A stretch of 64,000 bases of DNA from Pseudomonas californiensis (GTDB lineage Bacteria > Pseudomonadota > Gammaproteobacteria > Pseudomonadales > Pseudomonadaceae): assembly GCF_021147775.1 (NCBI RefSeq), contig NZ_JAGTPK010000016.1, positions 79,480-143,479 of the forward strand, read 5' to 3'. Below, in pieces: positions 52,901 through 61,750 of the stretch. The position numbers were made by a program, and so were the translations under genes. The number at the start of each line of letters is the position of its first letter. The stretch's first letter is position 1. The notes beneath the pieces were generated by a model. It was not told where the DNA came from and did not search any database. It saw only the letters and a program-made list of their open reading frames with translations.

Positions 52901-52950
52901 TTGCTGCGGTTGATGCGGCCGCCATTGGGCAGTCGATTGCTCTGGCTCAT
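49930..52950 (-). CDS. soxA: sarcosine oxidase alpha subunit
   Basis: The 1006-residue SoxA subunit. N-terminal region: LNFTFNGQTYQGFEGDSLAS, a 2Fe-2S-ferredoxin-like fold without its cluster. The dinucleotide fold follows (VLIVGAGPAGLAAALAAGRS, for NAD). The C-terminal half is a GcvT-like folate domain (LDASTLGKIDIQGPDA, TLSGPNSRKLL) that moves the methylene group to THF. Start MSQSNRLPNGG overlaps the soxD stop (ATGA). Together the complex oxidises sarcosine to glycine, H2O2 and 5,10-methylene-THF. Confidence 0.96.
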   Translation of the reverse strand: MSQSNRLPNGGRINRSKVLNFTFNGQTYQGFEGDSLASALLANGVQIIGRSFKYSRPRGIFAAGSEEPNAVLQIGATEATQIPNVRATQQALYPGLVATSTNGWPSVNNDMMGILGKVGGKLMPPGFYYKTFMYPQSFWMTYEKYIRKAAGLGRSPTENDPDSYDAMNQHCDVLIVGAGPAGLAAALAAGRSGARVIIADEQEEFGGSLLDSRESLDGKPAAEWVATVVAELKSLRNVIMLPRATVNGYHDHNFLTIHERLTDHLGDRAPIGMVRQRMHRVRAKRVVLASGTHERPLVYGNNDVPGNMLAGAVSTYVRRYGVAPGKKLVLSTNNDHAYRVALDWLDASLQVVAIADVRHNPRGPLVEEARAKGIRILTGSAVIEARGSKHVTAARVAAIDVKAHSVTSPGEWLECDLVASSGGYSPIVHLASHLGGKPVWREDILGFVPGEAPQKRVCVGGVNGVYSLADSLADGFEGGVRAASEAGFKVVEGVMPKALSRAEEPTLALFQVPHEKGTARAPKQFVDLQNDVTAAAIELATREGFESVEHVKRYTALGFGTDQGKLGNVNGLAIAARSLNVSIPEMGTTMFRPNYTPVTFGAIAGRHCKHVFEPVRFTALHAWHIKNGAEFEDVGQWKRPWYFPKGGEDLHAAVARECKAVRASVGLLDASTLGKIDIQGPDAREFLNRIYTNAWTKLDVGKARYGLMCKEDGMVFDDGVTACIGDNHFLMTTTTGGAARVLQWLEIYQQTEWPDLKVYFTSVTDHWATLTLSGPNSRKLLSEVTDIDLGREAFPFMTWKEGLVAGVPARVFRISFTGELSYEVNIQADYAMGVLEKIIEAGKAYNLTPYGTETMHVLRAEKGFIIVGQDTDGSMTPDDLNMGWCVGRTKPFSWIGWRGMNREDCVREQRKQLVGLKPVDPTQWLPEGAQLVFDTKQAIPMSMVGHVTSSYAHNSLGYSFAMGVVKGGLSRMGERVFAPLADGSVIEAEIVSSVFFDPKGEQQNVE

Positions 52951-53243
52951 ACCTTGTCTCCCTGGTCCGTGAACTGCGCCTTGGCACCAATCGGATAGGT
53001 TTCGAGAATTTCGTAAGTCACAGTGTTGCGCGTCATGTTGAAGTACTGGCGGCAACCGGCAGCGTGAATCCACAGCTCGTGATGAAGCCCCCGCGGGTTA
53101 TCACGGAAAAACATGTAATCGCCCCACTGCTCGTCGGTGCAGGCACCGGGGTCCAGCGGACGCGGGATATGCGCCTGGCCGGCGGGGTGAAATTCCTCTT
53201 CGGAGCGCAGTTCGCCACAGTGAGGACAGAAGATGTGCAGCAT
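52947..53243 (-). CDS. soxD: sarcosine oxidase delta subunit
   Basis: A 98-residue zinc-binding subunit. MLHIFCPHCGELRSEEEF gives the Cys pair, and HAAGCRQYF the distal His/Cys ligands, as in SoxD. The ATG at 53243 follows GGAGAGATACC. It ends overlapping soxA by four bases, so stoichiometry is likely coupled. Confidence 0.95.
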   Translation of the reverse strand: MLHIFCPHCGELRSEEEFHPAGQAHIPRPLDPGACTDEQWGDYMFFRDNPRGLHHELWIHAAGCRQYFNMTRNTVTYEILETYPIGAKAQFTDQGDKV

Positions 53244-53307
53244 GGGTATCTCTCCTTTCAAAGCCGCCTGAGAACGTCGCAAGCGCGACGGCTCTCAAGG
53301 GCTTTTT

Positions 53308-54558
53308 TTAGTGGGCGACGGCTGCGGCGCCGTGTTCATCGATCAGCGCACCGTTGTGGAAACGGTCGATGGAAAAAGGTTTGGCCAGCGGGTGCATCTC
53401 GCCTTTGGCCAGGCTTGCGGCAAACACGTTGCCCGAACCCGGTGTGGCCTTGAAGCCGCCTGTGCCCCAACCGCAGTTGAAGAACATGTTCGGCACCGGG
53501 GTCTTGGAGATGATCGGGCAGGCGTCCGGCGTGGTATCGACGATGCCGCCCCATTGGCGGTTCATGCGAACGCGGGACAGCACCGGGAACATCTCGACGA
53601 TGGCCTGAATGGTGTGTTCGATGACCGGGTACGAACCACGCTGGCCGTAACCGACCCAGCTGTCGATACCCGCGCCGATCACCAGGTCGCCCTTGTCGGA
53701 CTGGCTGATATAACCGTGCACGGCGTTGGACATGATCACGCTGTCGATAATCGGCTTGATCGGCTCGGACACCAGTGCTTGCAACGGATGGGATTCGATT
53801 GGCAGGCGGAAACCCGCGAGTTTGGCCATGTGCCCGGAGTTACCTGCGGTCACGACGCCGACTCGCTTGGCACCGATGAAACCCTTGTTGGTTTCGACAC
53901 CGATGCACACGCCATTTTCCTTACGAAAACCGATCACTTCGGTCTGCTGAATCAGGTCCACGCCCAACGCGTCGGCAGCACGGGCAAAGCCCCAGGCCAC
54001 GGCATCGTGACGGGCCACGCCGCCACGGCGCTGAACTGTCGCGCCGATGATCGGGTAGCGGGTGTTTTTCGAGCAGTCCAGGTACGGAATCTCTTCAGCG
54101 ACCTGCTTGCCGTTGAGCAATTCGCCGTCCACACCGTTCAGGCGGTTGGCGCTGACACGACGCTCGGAGTCGCGCATGTCCTGCAGGGTGTGGCACAGGT
54201 TGTACACGCCACGCTGGGAGAACATGACGTTGTAATTCAGATCCTGTGACAGGCCTTCCCACAATTTCATCGCATGCTCGTACAGATGAGCCGACTCGTC
54301 CCAGAGGTAGTTGGAACGCACGATCGTGGTGTTACGGGCGGTATTGCCGCCGCCCAACCAGCCTTTCTCGACCACGGCGACGTTGGTGATGCCGTGTTCC
54401 TTGGCCAGATAGTAAGCCGTCGCCAAGCCATGCCCGCCGCCGCCGACGATCACGACGTCGTAGACCTTCTTGGGGGTAGGCGTGCGCCACATGCGCTGCC
54501 AGTTCTCGTGATGGCTGAGGGAGTGCTTGAGAAGGCCGAAGCCTGAGTAATGCTGCAT
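53308..54558 (-). CDS. soxB: sarcosine oxidase beta subunit
   Basis: A 416-residue flavoprotein of the DAO family. DVVIVGGGGHGLATAYYLA is the FAD-binding fold near residue 36, GGGNTARNTTIVRSNYL holds the covalent-flavin region, and the C-terminus has NCGWGTGGFKATPGSG. It oxidises sarcosine's N-methyl group with FAD/FMN. It follows glyA by only 17 bp, forming a glyA-soxBDAG operon. Confidence 0.96.
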   Translation of the reverse strand: MQHYSGFGLLKHSLSHHENWQRMWRTPTPKKVYDVVIVGGGGHGLATAYYLAKEHGITNVAVVEKGWLGGGNTARNTTIVRSNYLWDESAHLYEHAMKLWEGLSQDLNYNVMFSQRGVYNLCHTLQDMRDSERRVSANRLNGVDGELLNGKQVAEEIPYLDCSKNTRYPIIGATVQRRGGVARHDAVAWGFARAADALGVDLIQQTEVIGFRKENGVCIGVETNKGFIGAKRVGVVTAGNSGHMAKLAGFRLPIESHPLQALVSEPIKPIIDSVIMSNAVHGYISQSDKGDLVIGAGIDSWVGYGQRGSYPVIEHTIQAIVEMFPVLSRVRMNRQWGGIVDTTPDACPIISKTPVPNMFFNCGWGTGGFKATPGSGNVFAASLAKGEMHPLAKPFSIDRFHNGALIDEHGAAAVAH

Positions 54559-54575
54559 GTAGGGCTACTCCTGAC

Positions 54576-55829
54576 TCAGCGATAAACCGGAAAATCGGAA
54601 CACAGTGCAGAAACCTGGCTTGCGACATTGGCCTCGACATCGGCATCGCCGAGGTTATCGAGGATGTCGCAGATCCAGCCCGCCAGCTCCACACACTGGG
54701 TGACCTTGAAACCGCGGCTGGTGACCGCCGGGGTGCCGATGCGCAGGCCAGACGTCACGAACGGCGATTGCGGATCGTTGGGCACCGAGTTCTTGTTGAC
54801 GGTAATGTGCGCACGCCCCAGTGCAGCGTCGGCGTCTTTGCCGGTCAGGCCCTGACGGATCAGGCTGACCAGAAACAGATGGTTGTCGGTACCACCGGAT
54901 ACCACATCAAACCCCCGGTCGACGAACACTTGCGCCATCGCCTGAGCGTTATCGATCACTTGCTGCTGGTAGGCCTTGAAACCTGGCTCCATGGCTTCCT
55001 TGAAGCACACGGCCTTGGCCGCGATGACGTGCATCAGCGGGCCGCCCTGACCGCCAGGAAACACAGCGGAATTGAGCTTTTTCTCGAGTTCTTCATTGGC
55101 CTTCGCCAGGATCAGGCCGCCACGCGGACCGCGCAGGGTCTTGTGGGTTGTGGTGGTGACCACATCGGCGTACGGCAGCGGGTTCGGATACAGGCCTGCC
55201 GCAACCAGCCCGGCCACGTGCGCCATGTCGACGAACAGGTAAGCACCGACCTTGTCGGCGATCTCACGGAAACGCGGGAAATCCAGGGTTTTCGAATAAG
55301 CCGAAAAGCCGGCAATGATCATCTTGGGTTGCGATTCGACGGCGATGCGTTCGACTTCGTCGTAATCGATCAACCCGGTCGCGGTATCGATGCCGTACTG
55401 CACCGCATTGTAGAGCTTGCCCGAAAAGCTGACTTTGGCACCGTGAGTCAGGTGACCGCCATGCGCCAGGCTCATGCCCAGCACGGTATCGCCGGCTTGC
55501 AGCAACGCCAGATAAACAGCAGCGTTGGCCTGGCTGCCGGAGTGCGGCTGAACGTTGGCGTAACCTGCGCCGAACAGCTGCTTGGCGCGCTCGATAGCCA
55601 GTTGCTCGACCTTGTCGACGTGCTCGCATCCGCCGTAATAGCGCTTGCCCGGGTAGCCTTCGGCGTATTTGTTGGTCAGGCCACTGCCTTGGGCCTGCAT
55701 CACGCGCTTGCTGGTGTAGTTCTCCGAGGCGATCAGCTCGATGTGGTCTTCCTGACGCTGCTCCTCGGCATTCATCGCCGCCAACAGTGCATCGTCATAA
55801 CCCTGAATCTGGTCTTGCTTGCTGAACAT
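54576..55829 (-). CDS. glyA: serine hydroxymethyltransferase (sox-operon copy)
   Basis: PLP enzyme interconverting serine and glycine with THF/methylene-THF. The 417-residue protein begins MFSKQDQIQGYDDALLAAMN and shows IELIASENYTS, GYPGKRYYGGCEHVD, FVDMAHVAGLVAAG, and VTTTTHKTLRGPRGG with the PLP Lys. Start chosen by family length; AGAACCGCG upstream is weak. First gene of the sarcosine operon, it uses the glycine and methylene-THF made by SoxBDAG. Confidence 0.95.
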   Translation of the reverse strand: MFSKQDQIQGYDDALLAAMNAEEQRQEDHIELIASENYTSKRVMQAQGSGLTNKYAEGYPGKRYYGGCEHVDKVEQLAIERAKQLFGAGYANVQPHSGSQANAAVYLALLQAGDTVLGMSLAHGGHLTHGAKVSFSGKLYNAVQYGIDTATGLIDYDEVERIAVESQPKMIIAGFSAYSKTLDFPRFREIADKVGAYLFVDMAHVAGLVAAGLYPNPLPYADVVTTTTHKTLRGPRGGLILAKANEELEKKLNSAVFPGGQGGPLMHVIAAKAVCFKEAMEPGFKAYQQQVIDNAQAMAQVFVDRGFDVVSGGTDNHLFLVSLIRQGLTGKDADAALGRAHITVNKNSVPNDPQSPFVTSGLRIGTPAVTSRGFKVTQCVELAGWICDILDNLGDADVEANVASQVSALCSDFPVYR

Positions 55830-56270
55830 CGCGGTTCTCCAGCGGCGGCGTGGCGCCTGAATGATCGACAGGACTTGTGGTTGTCCTTTGAAGCGATGGT
55901 AGGGCCGCCGCCGTCTGGCTAGATGCCTACGGACGCCACACAAAGGTGCGTTTACGACATGGAGTGACGGGGAGGGATATTTGCAGGGTCAGACATGGCG
56001 ATCACAGGAGCGAGCTCGCCGGAAATACTGATGTATCCGGCGCGTTCCATGAGTTGACACACTGCCTGCGCAAACAATCTGCAGGCCCGCAATGGGCCTT
56101 CGAGGCCGGGGTTTTACTGCAGAAATGTCGCAATCAGGCAGATTTCAGCGTCCCGTACGCATCAGACGATGAGCATGGAAACTGTCAACTTTGGCAGTAC
56201 ACAGCCTGAGTAAACGGGGTTATTTTGACCCCACAAATTGAGCATCACCCGTGACAGGAAGGAGCCCATC
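55830..56270. other. 441-bp gap with divergent promoters
   Basis: The gap lies between the divergent glyA-sox operon and the hypothetical gene at 56271. It should hold both promoters. A short palindromic part GCGAGCTCGC (about 56010-56019) was seen. The open frame at 55946-56209 lacks a ribosome site and family resemblance. No operator was recognised. Confidence 0.5.
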
Positions 56271-56990
56271 ATGGTTGCCATTGCAAGATCGCATACCCTG
56301 ACACCCGCGCTATGGAGAGCGCTGATGCTGAAAAAAACTCATCGAGCGCCCGCCACCGAACCGCTGCTTTTCCTCTCTCAGGGGGTGCTTCATGATGCAG
56401 TCGAGCTGGGCCTGGTCACGCTCAGAACCATTCAGGAACTGCCCACGCTGGAGGCGCTGGTTACCGCCTTCATTGAAGGCTCGGACACCACGCTCACCGC
56501 CACCATTTCAATAGAGCAGGCCAGGCTTTACGCAACCACGCAAGACATCATCCATCAGAATGGCGCCTACAATTCCGTGATATTCAAGGTCGTGTCTTAT
56601 CAGGATGAAGAGGTTGTGTCCGACCTCTACTTATGGGAAGTGCCTCCCGCCACCGCACCACAGGCCGACGAATCCGACTTGCCCCTTTATCTGCCGAAGG
56701 GCTCGACTTTTTATCCAGACCCTTCCCTGCAAGACATCGTGATGGACCGAACCATCCGCATCTCAGCAGACCATCAGGCCACAATCAGCATTCGTACCGT
56801 TGAAGGGGGAAGTTACTCAACAACCGTTCCGCAAGCTGAGGCGGCGCGATGTGCAGTACCGGGCGACTATTATGTAGCCAGCGGTTCAGACGAGCTGTCC
56901 GTCGTATACGGCGTAACCGCCCAGTCCGAACCTGTGCTGACACCCGTCATCAAGGTGACGCCGTTGCCAGCGCCACCGCCTGCGCCGTAA
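56271..56990 (+). CDS. hypothetical protein (239 aa), Pro-rich C-terminus
   Basis: Not recognised. The ATG has a strong GGAAGGAGCCCATC site. The 239-residue protein starts with a basic leader (MVAIARSHTLTPALWRALML), has a mixed region up to about residue 130, then beta-rich segments with many Thr/Ser/Val, DRTIRISADHQATISIRTVE, and ends in a proline run, TPLPAPPPAP. No signal peptide or membrane helix is clear. It is convergent on alaC, 11 bp away. Likely lineage-restricted. Confidence 0.7.
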   Translation: MVAIARSHTLTPALWRALMLKKTHRAPATEPLLFLSQGVLHDAVELGLVTLRTIQELPTLEALVTAFIEGSDTTLTATISIEQARLYATTQDIIHQNGAYNSVIFKVVSYQDEEVVSDLYLWEVPPATAPQADESDLPLYLPKGSTFYPDPSLQDIVMDRTIRISADHQATISIRTVEGGSYSTTVPQAEAARCAVPGDYYVASGSDELSVVYGVTAQSEPVLTPVIKVTPLPAPPPAP

Positions 56991-57001
56991 GGCTCGAAGG
57001 G

Positions 57002-58216
57002 TCAGCTTTTTTGCGCGACCATCCCGTCAGCCCGGAACATGCCGCGAACGCCGCGCACGGCCTGACGGATACGGTCCTGGTTCTCGATCAGTGCGAAACG
57101 CACATGATCGTCACCATACTCGCCAAAACCGATACCTGGCGAAACGCAGACCTTGGCTTCAGCCAGCAGCTTCTTGGCGAACTCCAGCGAGCCCAGGTGC
57201 GCGTAGGCTTCGGGAATCTTCGCCCAGACGTACATGGACGCTTTCGGGTTTTCGACCATCCAGCCCAGTTCATGCAGACCTTTGACCAGTACATTGCGGC
57301 GCTGGCGATATTGCTCGGCGATGTCGAGCACGCATTGCTGATCGCCTTCCAGCGCAGCGATGGCAGCAACCTGCAATGGCGTGAAAGTGCCGTAGTCGTG
57401 ATAGCTCTTGATCCTCGCCAGCGCATTGACCAGTTCCGGATTACCGACCATGAAGCCGATCCGCCAGCCCGCCATGTTGTAGCTTTTGGAAAGGGTGAAG
57501 AACTCCACCGCAATGTCCTTCGCGCCCGGCACCTGCATGATCGAAGGAGCTTTCCAGCCGTCGTAAACGATGTCGGCATACGCCAGATCGTGAATCACCA
57601 GCACGTCGTACTGCTTGGCCAGCGCGACAACGCGCTCGAAGAAATCCAGTTCCACACATTGCGCGGTCGGGTTGGATGGAAAGCCGAGAATCATCATTTT
57701 CGGCTTGGGGATCGAGCCACGAATGGCTTTTTCCAGCTCCGCGAAGAAATCCACACCCGGCACCAGTGGCACCGACCGCACCTGGGCGCCGGCAATCACG
57801 GCACCGTAAATGTGAATCGGGTAACTGGGGTTGGGCACCAGCACGGTATCGCCTTGATCGAGCGTGGCCAGCATCAGGTGCGCCAGGCCCTCTTTCGAAC
57901 CGATGGTGACAATGGCCTCGCTTTCCGGGTCGATATCGACTTCGTAGCGCTTCTTGTACCAGTTGGAAATGGCCCGACGCAGGCGTGGGATACCGCGTGA
58001 GGTTGAATAGCCATGGGTGTCTTCGCGCTGGGCGACAGTGACCAGTTTCTCGACAATATGCGGCGGCGTAGCCCCGTCGGGGTTGCCCATGCTCAAGTCG
58101 ATAATGTCTTCACCACGACGCCGCGCAGCCATTTTCAGCTCGGCAGTGATATTGAAGACGTAAGGGGGGAGTCGATCTATACGCGCAAAGCGGCGCGGCA
58201 AACCTTGGTCAGCCAT
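57002..58216 (-). CDS. alaC: alanine transaminase AlaC
   Basis: Class I PLP aminotransferase, 404 residues. It begins MADQGLPRRFARIDRLPPYV, with IIDLSMGNPDG, NPSYPIHIYG, FPSNPTAQCV, HDLAYADIVYDG and SKSYNMAGWRIGF carrying the PLP-binding Lys. The sequence follows AlaC (YfdZ), the glutamate-pyruvate transaminase of E. coli. The start at 58216 fits; the upstream ATG is likely not used. Stands alone. Confidence 0.92.
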   Translation of the reverse strand: MADQGLPRRFARIDRLPPYVFNITAELKMAARRRGEDIIDLSMGNPDGATPPHIVEKLVTVAQREDTHGYSTSRGIPRLRRAISNWYKKRYEVDIDPESEAIVTIGSKEGLAHLMLATLDQGDTVLVPNPSYPIHIYGAVIAGAQVRSVPLVPGVDFFAELEKAIRGSIPKPKMMILGFPSNPTAQCVELDFFERVVALAKQYDVLVIHDLAYADIVYDGWKAPSIMQVPGAKDIAVEFFTLSKSYNMAGWRIGFMVGNPELVNALARIKSYHDYGTFTPLQVAAIAALEGDQQCVLDIAEQYRQRRNVLVKGLHELGWMVENPKASMYVWAKIPEAYAHLGSLEFAKKLLAEAKVCVSPGIGFGEYGDDHVRFALIENQDRIRQAVRGVRGMFRADGMVAQKS

Positions 58217-58382
58217 GAGTATCTCGCAGACGTAAGCGCCCGGAACCGTCCGAGCGACGTTGGCCACATGAGGCGGCCTGCTGCGGAAGATAAATGCGCT
58301 GATGGCGTTTTGTCTACAACGATTTGCGAAGCACCCGCTGTCAGGTCCATAACCTCGTGAGAGGGCACTTCACAAAGCTTTT

Positions 58383-58396
58383 GCGAGCAAGCTCGC
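58383..58396. repeat. 14-bp REP-like palindrome
   Basis: GCGAGCAAGCTCGC between alaC and traX-like gene is a short perfect-arm palindrome common in P. syringae-group intergenic regions. Confidence 0.5.
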
Positions 58397-58412
58397 ACTG
58401 GGCGGACTTGCA

Positions 58413-59159
58413 TCACATCACTCGCAACAACTCACGCAGCACCAGCAGCATCAAGAAGTGGACAGGGTAGATCGCGTAAGCCCATCGCCGCATGGGCACG
58501 ACCGCAAAGTCTGGTTTGCTGCGCAACAGGGCCATGCCCAGCCAGGGCGCGATCAGGCAGACGATCATCGAGGCAATCGAAATCGGATCGCCCCACGCGG
58601 CTCCAGCGAACATCTCGGGCCAGGCGTTACCTGCCAGGCAAAAAGCTGCAGGGAACATCGAAAACCACAACGATCGGTTCAACACCAATACCATCACAAG
58701 CGGCAGCAGCACACCGGGAAAACCGAACATCAGGTGCTGCTGAAAAACGGCCGCAGCCAGCAAGGCACCGATGCCCAAAATGCGCGTCGCTACCGTGCGA
58801 TGTTGCCAGGCCTGAGCGACCAGCAGCCCCAGCACGAGGGTCGGCATCACGTTCAGCACGGTGGCATCGGCCATGAACAGCCGATAAGGGATTTCCGACA
58901 GCGCCGCAAACGCCAACAGCCAGCCCAGATAACGCCATTGCACACGCGGACTGACCAGCGCAGCGCTGCGACGCGAGAGGTTGACTGCAATGGCCAGGCA
59001 GAACCATGGAAAAGCCAGACGCCCAGGCACATACAGAACGTTGACCGACCAGCCTACGTAGCGCAGATGGTCAAGCACCATGCTCAGCATCGCCAGCCAC
59101 TTGAGCAGGTCCAGCGCCTTGTTGCGTCCCGGCAGATAAGGCGGGTTGGAAAGGTCCAT
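58413..59159 (-). CDS. TraX-family membrane protein
   Basis: A 248-residue inner-membrane protein with about seven hydrophobic helices. The N-terminal motif GRNKALDLLKWLAMLSMVLD and HLRYVGW near helix 1, and AYAIYPVHFLMLLVL at the end, are TraX hallmarks. TraX acetylates F-pilin on conjugative plasmids, but chromosomal relatives have unknown acyltransferase targets. Divergent to ltaE. No conjugation genes are nearby. Confidence 0.85.
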   Translation of the reverse strand: MDLSNPPYLPGRNKALDLLKWLAMLSMVLDHLRYVGWSVNVLYVPGRLAFPWFCLAIAVNLSRRSAALVSPRVQWRYLGWLLAFAALSEIPYRLFMADATVLNVMPTLVLGLLVAQAWQHRTVATRILGIGALLAAAVFQQHLMFGFPGVLLPLVMVLVLNRSLWFSMFPAAFCLAGNAWPEMFAGAAWGDPISIASMIVCLIAPWLGMALLRSKPDFAVVPMRRWAYAIYPVHFLMLLVLRELLRVM

Positions 59160-59257
59160 ATCACTCCTGACTGTAGAAACCGGCGATGCAGGCAACACAT
59201 GACCGTATTCCCATTGTTCGCTACAGTGCGCACCATAACGCCCAAAAGGAATCGGCC

Positions 59258-60298
59258 ATGACAGACCAAAGCCAACAGTTCGCCAGCGACAACTATTCCG
59301 GTATCTGCCCTGAAGCATGGGCAGCCATGGAACAGGCGAACAAGGGGCATCAACGTGCATACGGCGACGATCAATGGACTGCACGCGCGTCGGATGATTT
59401 CCGCCGATTGTTCGAAACAGATTGCGAAGTCTTCTTTGCGTTCAACGGAACAGCCGCCAATTCGCTTGCCCTGTCGTCACTGTGCCAGAGTTACCACAGT
59501 GTCATCTGCTCGGAAACCGCCCACGTCGAAACCGACGAATGCGGCGCCCCTGAGTTTTTCTCCAACGGCTCCAAACTGCTCACGGCCCGCAGCGCAGGCG
59601 GCAAGTTGACCCCTGAAGCGATTCGCGAAGTCGCGCTCAAGCGTCAGGACATTCACTACCCCAAACCACGCGTCGTGACTCTGACCCAAGCCACGGAAGT
59701 TGGCGGCGTCTACCAGCCAGAAGAGCTCAAGGCGATCAGTGCCACCTGCAAGGAACTGGGCCTGCATCTGCACATGGACGGCGCGCGTTTCTCCAATGCG
59801 TGTGCGTTCCTGGACTGCTCCCCGGCCGAGCTGACCTGGAAGTCCGGTGTCGATGTGTTGTGTTTTGGCGGCACTAAAAACGGCATGGCCGTCGGTGAAG
59901 CCATTCTGTTCTTCAACCATGACTTGGCCGAGGACTTTGACTATCGCTGCAAGCAGGCCGGGCAACTTGCCTCGAAAATGCGCTTCCTGTCGGCCCCGTG
60001 GGTAGGCCTGCTGGAAAACGACGCCTGGCTCAAGCACGCTCGTCACGCCAACCACTGCGCGCAGTTGCTGGCTGATCTGGTCAAGGATATTCCAGGCGTG
60101 GAGCTGATGTTCCCGGTCGAGGCCAACGGCGTCTTCTTGCAACTTTCAGAGCCGGCAATTGCTGCGCTGACCGCCAGGGGCTGGCGCTTTTACACCTTCA
60201 TCGGCAACGGCGGTGCACGCTTCATGTGCTCATGGGACACCGAAGAAGACCGTGTTCGTGAGCTGGCAGCAGACATTTGCCTCGTGATGCAGGGCTGA
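59258..60298 (+). CDS. ltaE: low-specificity L-threonine aldolase
   Basis: PLP enzyme cleaving L-threonine and L-allo-threonine to glycine and acetaldehyde. The 346-residue protein starts MTDQSQQFASDNYSGICPEA, has HMDGARFSNA and the PLP Lys in CFGGTKNG. Pseudomonas low-specificity threonine aldolases have this length and N-terminus. AAAAGGAATCGGCC precedes the ATG. It may contribute glycine to the one-carbon/glycine genes around it. Confidence 0.93.
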   Translation: MTDQSQQFASDNYSGICPEAWAAMEQANKGHQRAYGDDQWTARASDDFRRLFETDCEVFFAFNGTAANSLALSSLCQSYHSVICSETAHVETDECGAPEFFSNGSKLLTARSAGGKLTPEAIREVALKRQDIHYPKPRVVTLTQATEVGGVYQPEELKAISATCKELGLHLHMDGARFSNACAFLDCSPAELTWKSGVDVLCFGGTKNGMAVGEAILFFNHDLAEDFDYRCKQAGQLASKMRFLSAPWVGLLENDAWLKHARHANHCAQLLADLVKDIPGVELMFPVEANGVFLQLSEPAIAALTARGWRFYTFIGNGGARFMCSWDTEEDRVRELAADICLVMQG

Positions 60299-60311
60299 TC
60301 GATGCTGATGC

Positions 60312-60334
60312 GCCCAGGGCAAAACGCCCTGGGC
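60312..60334. terminator. hairpin between convergent ltaE and gbcB
   Basis: A perfect 9-bp stem GCCCAGGGC / GCCCTGGGC with a 5-base loop lies in the 43-bp gap between two converging stops, well placed as a bidirectional terminator, though the T-run is short. Confidence 0.65.
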
Positions 60335-60341
60335 ACTGCCC

Positions 60342-61442
60342 TCAATACTCGATTCGCACATCACCTTTCGGCACGCTGCAGCACGACAGAATGTAACCCT
60401 CGGCGACGTCCTCGTCAGTGATGCCGCCGTTGTGCTCCATCTCCACCTCGCCGCTGAGCTTCATTACCTTGCAGGTGCCGCAAATGCCCATGCCGCAGGC
60501 CTTGGGGATCATCAGGCCGAGCTTGGCAGCGGCTGCATGGACCGTCTCGCCTGGCCCGACACGAATGCTCTTGCCGGTATCGCTGAATTCAACCTGATGC
60601 AGGTCTGCTGCATCAATGTCAGGAGCATCTGCGGCAATCTCGGCCTGCTCGACCGCATCGGCACGCGCTTCAGGCGGCGTCGCGCCAAACGACTCTTCGT
60701 GATACTGCGCCATATTGAAGCCGTTTTCCTGAAGCAGGCGCTTCACGGCATTCATGTAAGGCGTCGGCCCGCAACAGAACACTTCACGGTCCATGAAGTC
60801 CGGCGCCATCAACTCGAGCATCTTCTGGTTCAGGTAGCCGCGATAACCCGCCCATGGCTCACCCAGCCCGTGTTTTTCACAGACCAGGTGCAGGCTGAAG
60901 TTATCGATTCGCGACGCCATATGCTCCAGCTCGCGGTGATAGATGATGTCCTTGGGCGACCTTGCGCTGTGCACGAACACCATGTCGACGTTGGCGTTGG
61001 TGTCGTAGAACCAGCGCGCCATCGACATTACTGGCGTGATACCCACGCCGCCGCTCAGGTAAAGAATTTTGGGGTTGGGAAAGTCGATGGCGTTGAACAG
61101 GCCCACTGGTCCGTGTACTGCCAGTTCCTGCCCTTCATGCAAAGTATCGTGCAGGTAGTTGGACACCCTGCCGCCCGGCACGCGCTTGACGGTGATCGAA
61201 AAGCTGTACGGCACCGACGGCGAGCTGGAGATCGTGTAGGAGCGCATGATCGGCACGCCGTCGATTTCCAGCTCCAAAGTCACGAACTGCCCTGGCTTGA
61301 AAAAGAACAGAATCGGCTGGTCAGCCATGAAGCAAAAGGTGCGCACGTCCCAGGTTTCCTGGATGACTTTGACGACACGAACCAGGTGACGTCCGTTGGC
61401 CCATGTCTGGGTGGTGACCGGGCTGAGGAAACTTTGGGACAT
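60342..61442 (-). CDS. gbcB: glycine betaine demethylase reductase subunit GbcB
   Basis: A 366-residue ferredoxin-NAD(P)H reductase-type protein that feeds electrons to the Rieske oxygenase GbcA. An FAD/NAD reductase part comes first (PGQFVTLELEIDGVPIMRSY-like flavin region, YLSGGVGITPVMSMARW, FCCGPTPYMNAV), and a C-terminal plant-type 2Fe-2S domain has CGMGICGTCK and ILSCCSVPKG. The start at MSQSFLSP is set by GGAGATAAGT. Divergent from gbcA with 308 bp between. Confidence 0.93.
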   Translation of the reverse strand: MSQSFLSPVTTQTWANGRHLVRVVKVIQETWDVRTFCFMADQPILFFFKPGQFVTLELEIDGVPIMRSYTISSSPSVPYSFSITVKRVPGGRVSNYLHDTLHEGQELAVHGPVGLFNAIDFPNPKILYLSGGVGITPVMSMARWFYDTNANVDMVFVHSARSPKDIIYHRELEHMASRIDNFSLHLVCEKHGLGEPWAGYRGYLNQKMLELMAPDFMDREVFCCGPTPYMNAVKRLLQENGFNMAQYHEESFGATPPEARADAVEQAEIAADAPDIDAADLHQVEFSDTGKSIRVGPGETVHAAAAKLGLMIPKACGMGICGTCKVMKLSGEVEMEHNGGITDEDVAEGYILSCCSVPKGDVRIEY

Positions 61443-61750
61443 ACTTATCTCCACGGCCGAATATCGGCCTCTTATGGTGCGAATTCTGCGTAACGCGCGA
61501 CACCGTCACTTATCCATCAACGACATTCACGTACTTACCGCAACCAGCCCCGGTAGCCAAGGCGTTTCGCGTCGGGAACGGATTCGGCCATGTCGCCCAT
61601 GGATAAGGTTCGCGGATCGCCGACCTCCACACTCGTCATCAAGGGTTATAAGCAAGGGCGACGGATCTATCGTCTTGCGTGCAACGCGACAACAACCGTA
61701 TCAGCCACATTCGCAGGCCGCCTCAGATGCGGTCATGAGGGAATTTAACG
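61443..61750. other. gbcA-gbcB divergent promoter region
   Basis: A 308-bp non-coding region between the divergent gbc genes. It should hold both promoters and, by analogy with P. aeruginosa, a GbdR activator site; I did not find a site I could defend. No gene was seen. Confidence 0.5.

Noticed and set aside
49912..52998. 1028-codon plus-strand open frame opposite soxA
   Set aside because: Antisense shadow of soxA, rich in His, Gln and Arg, with no domain; soxA is unmistakable.
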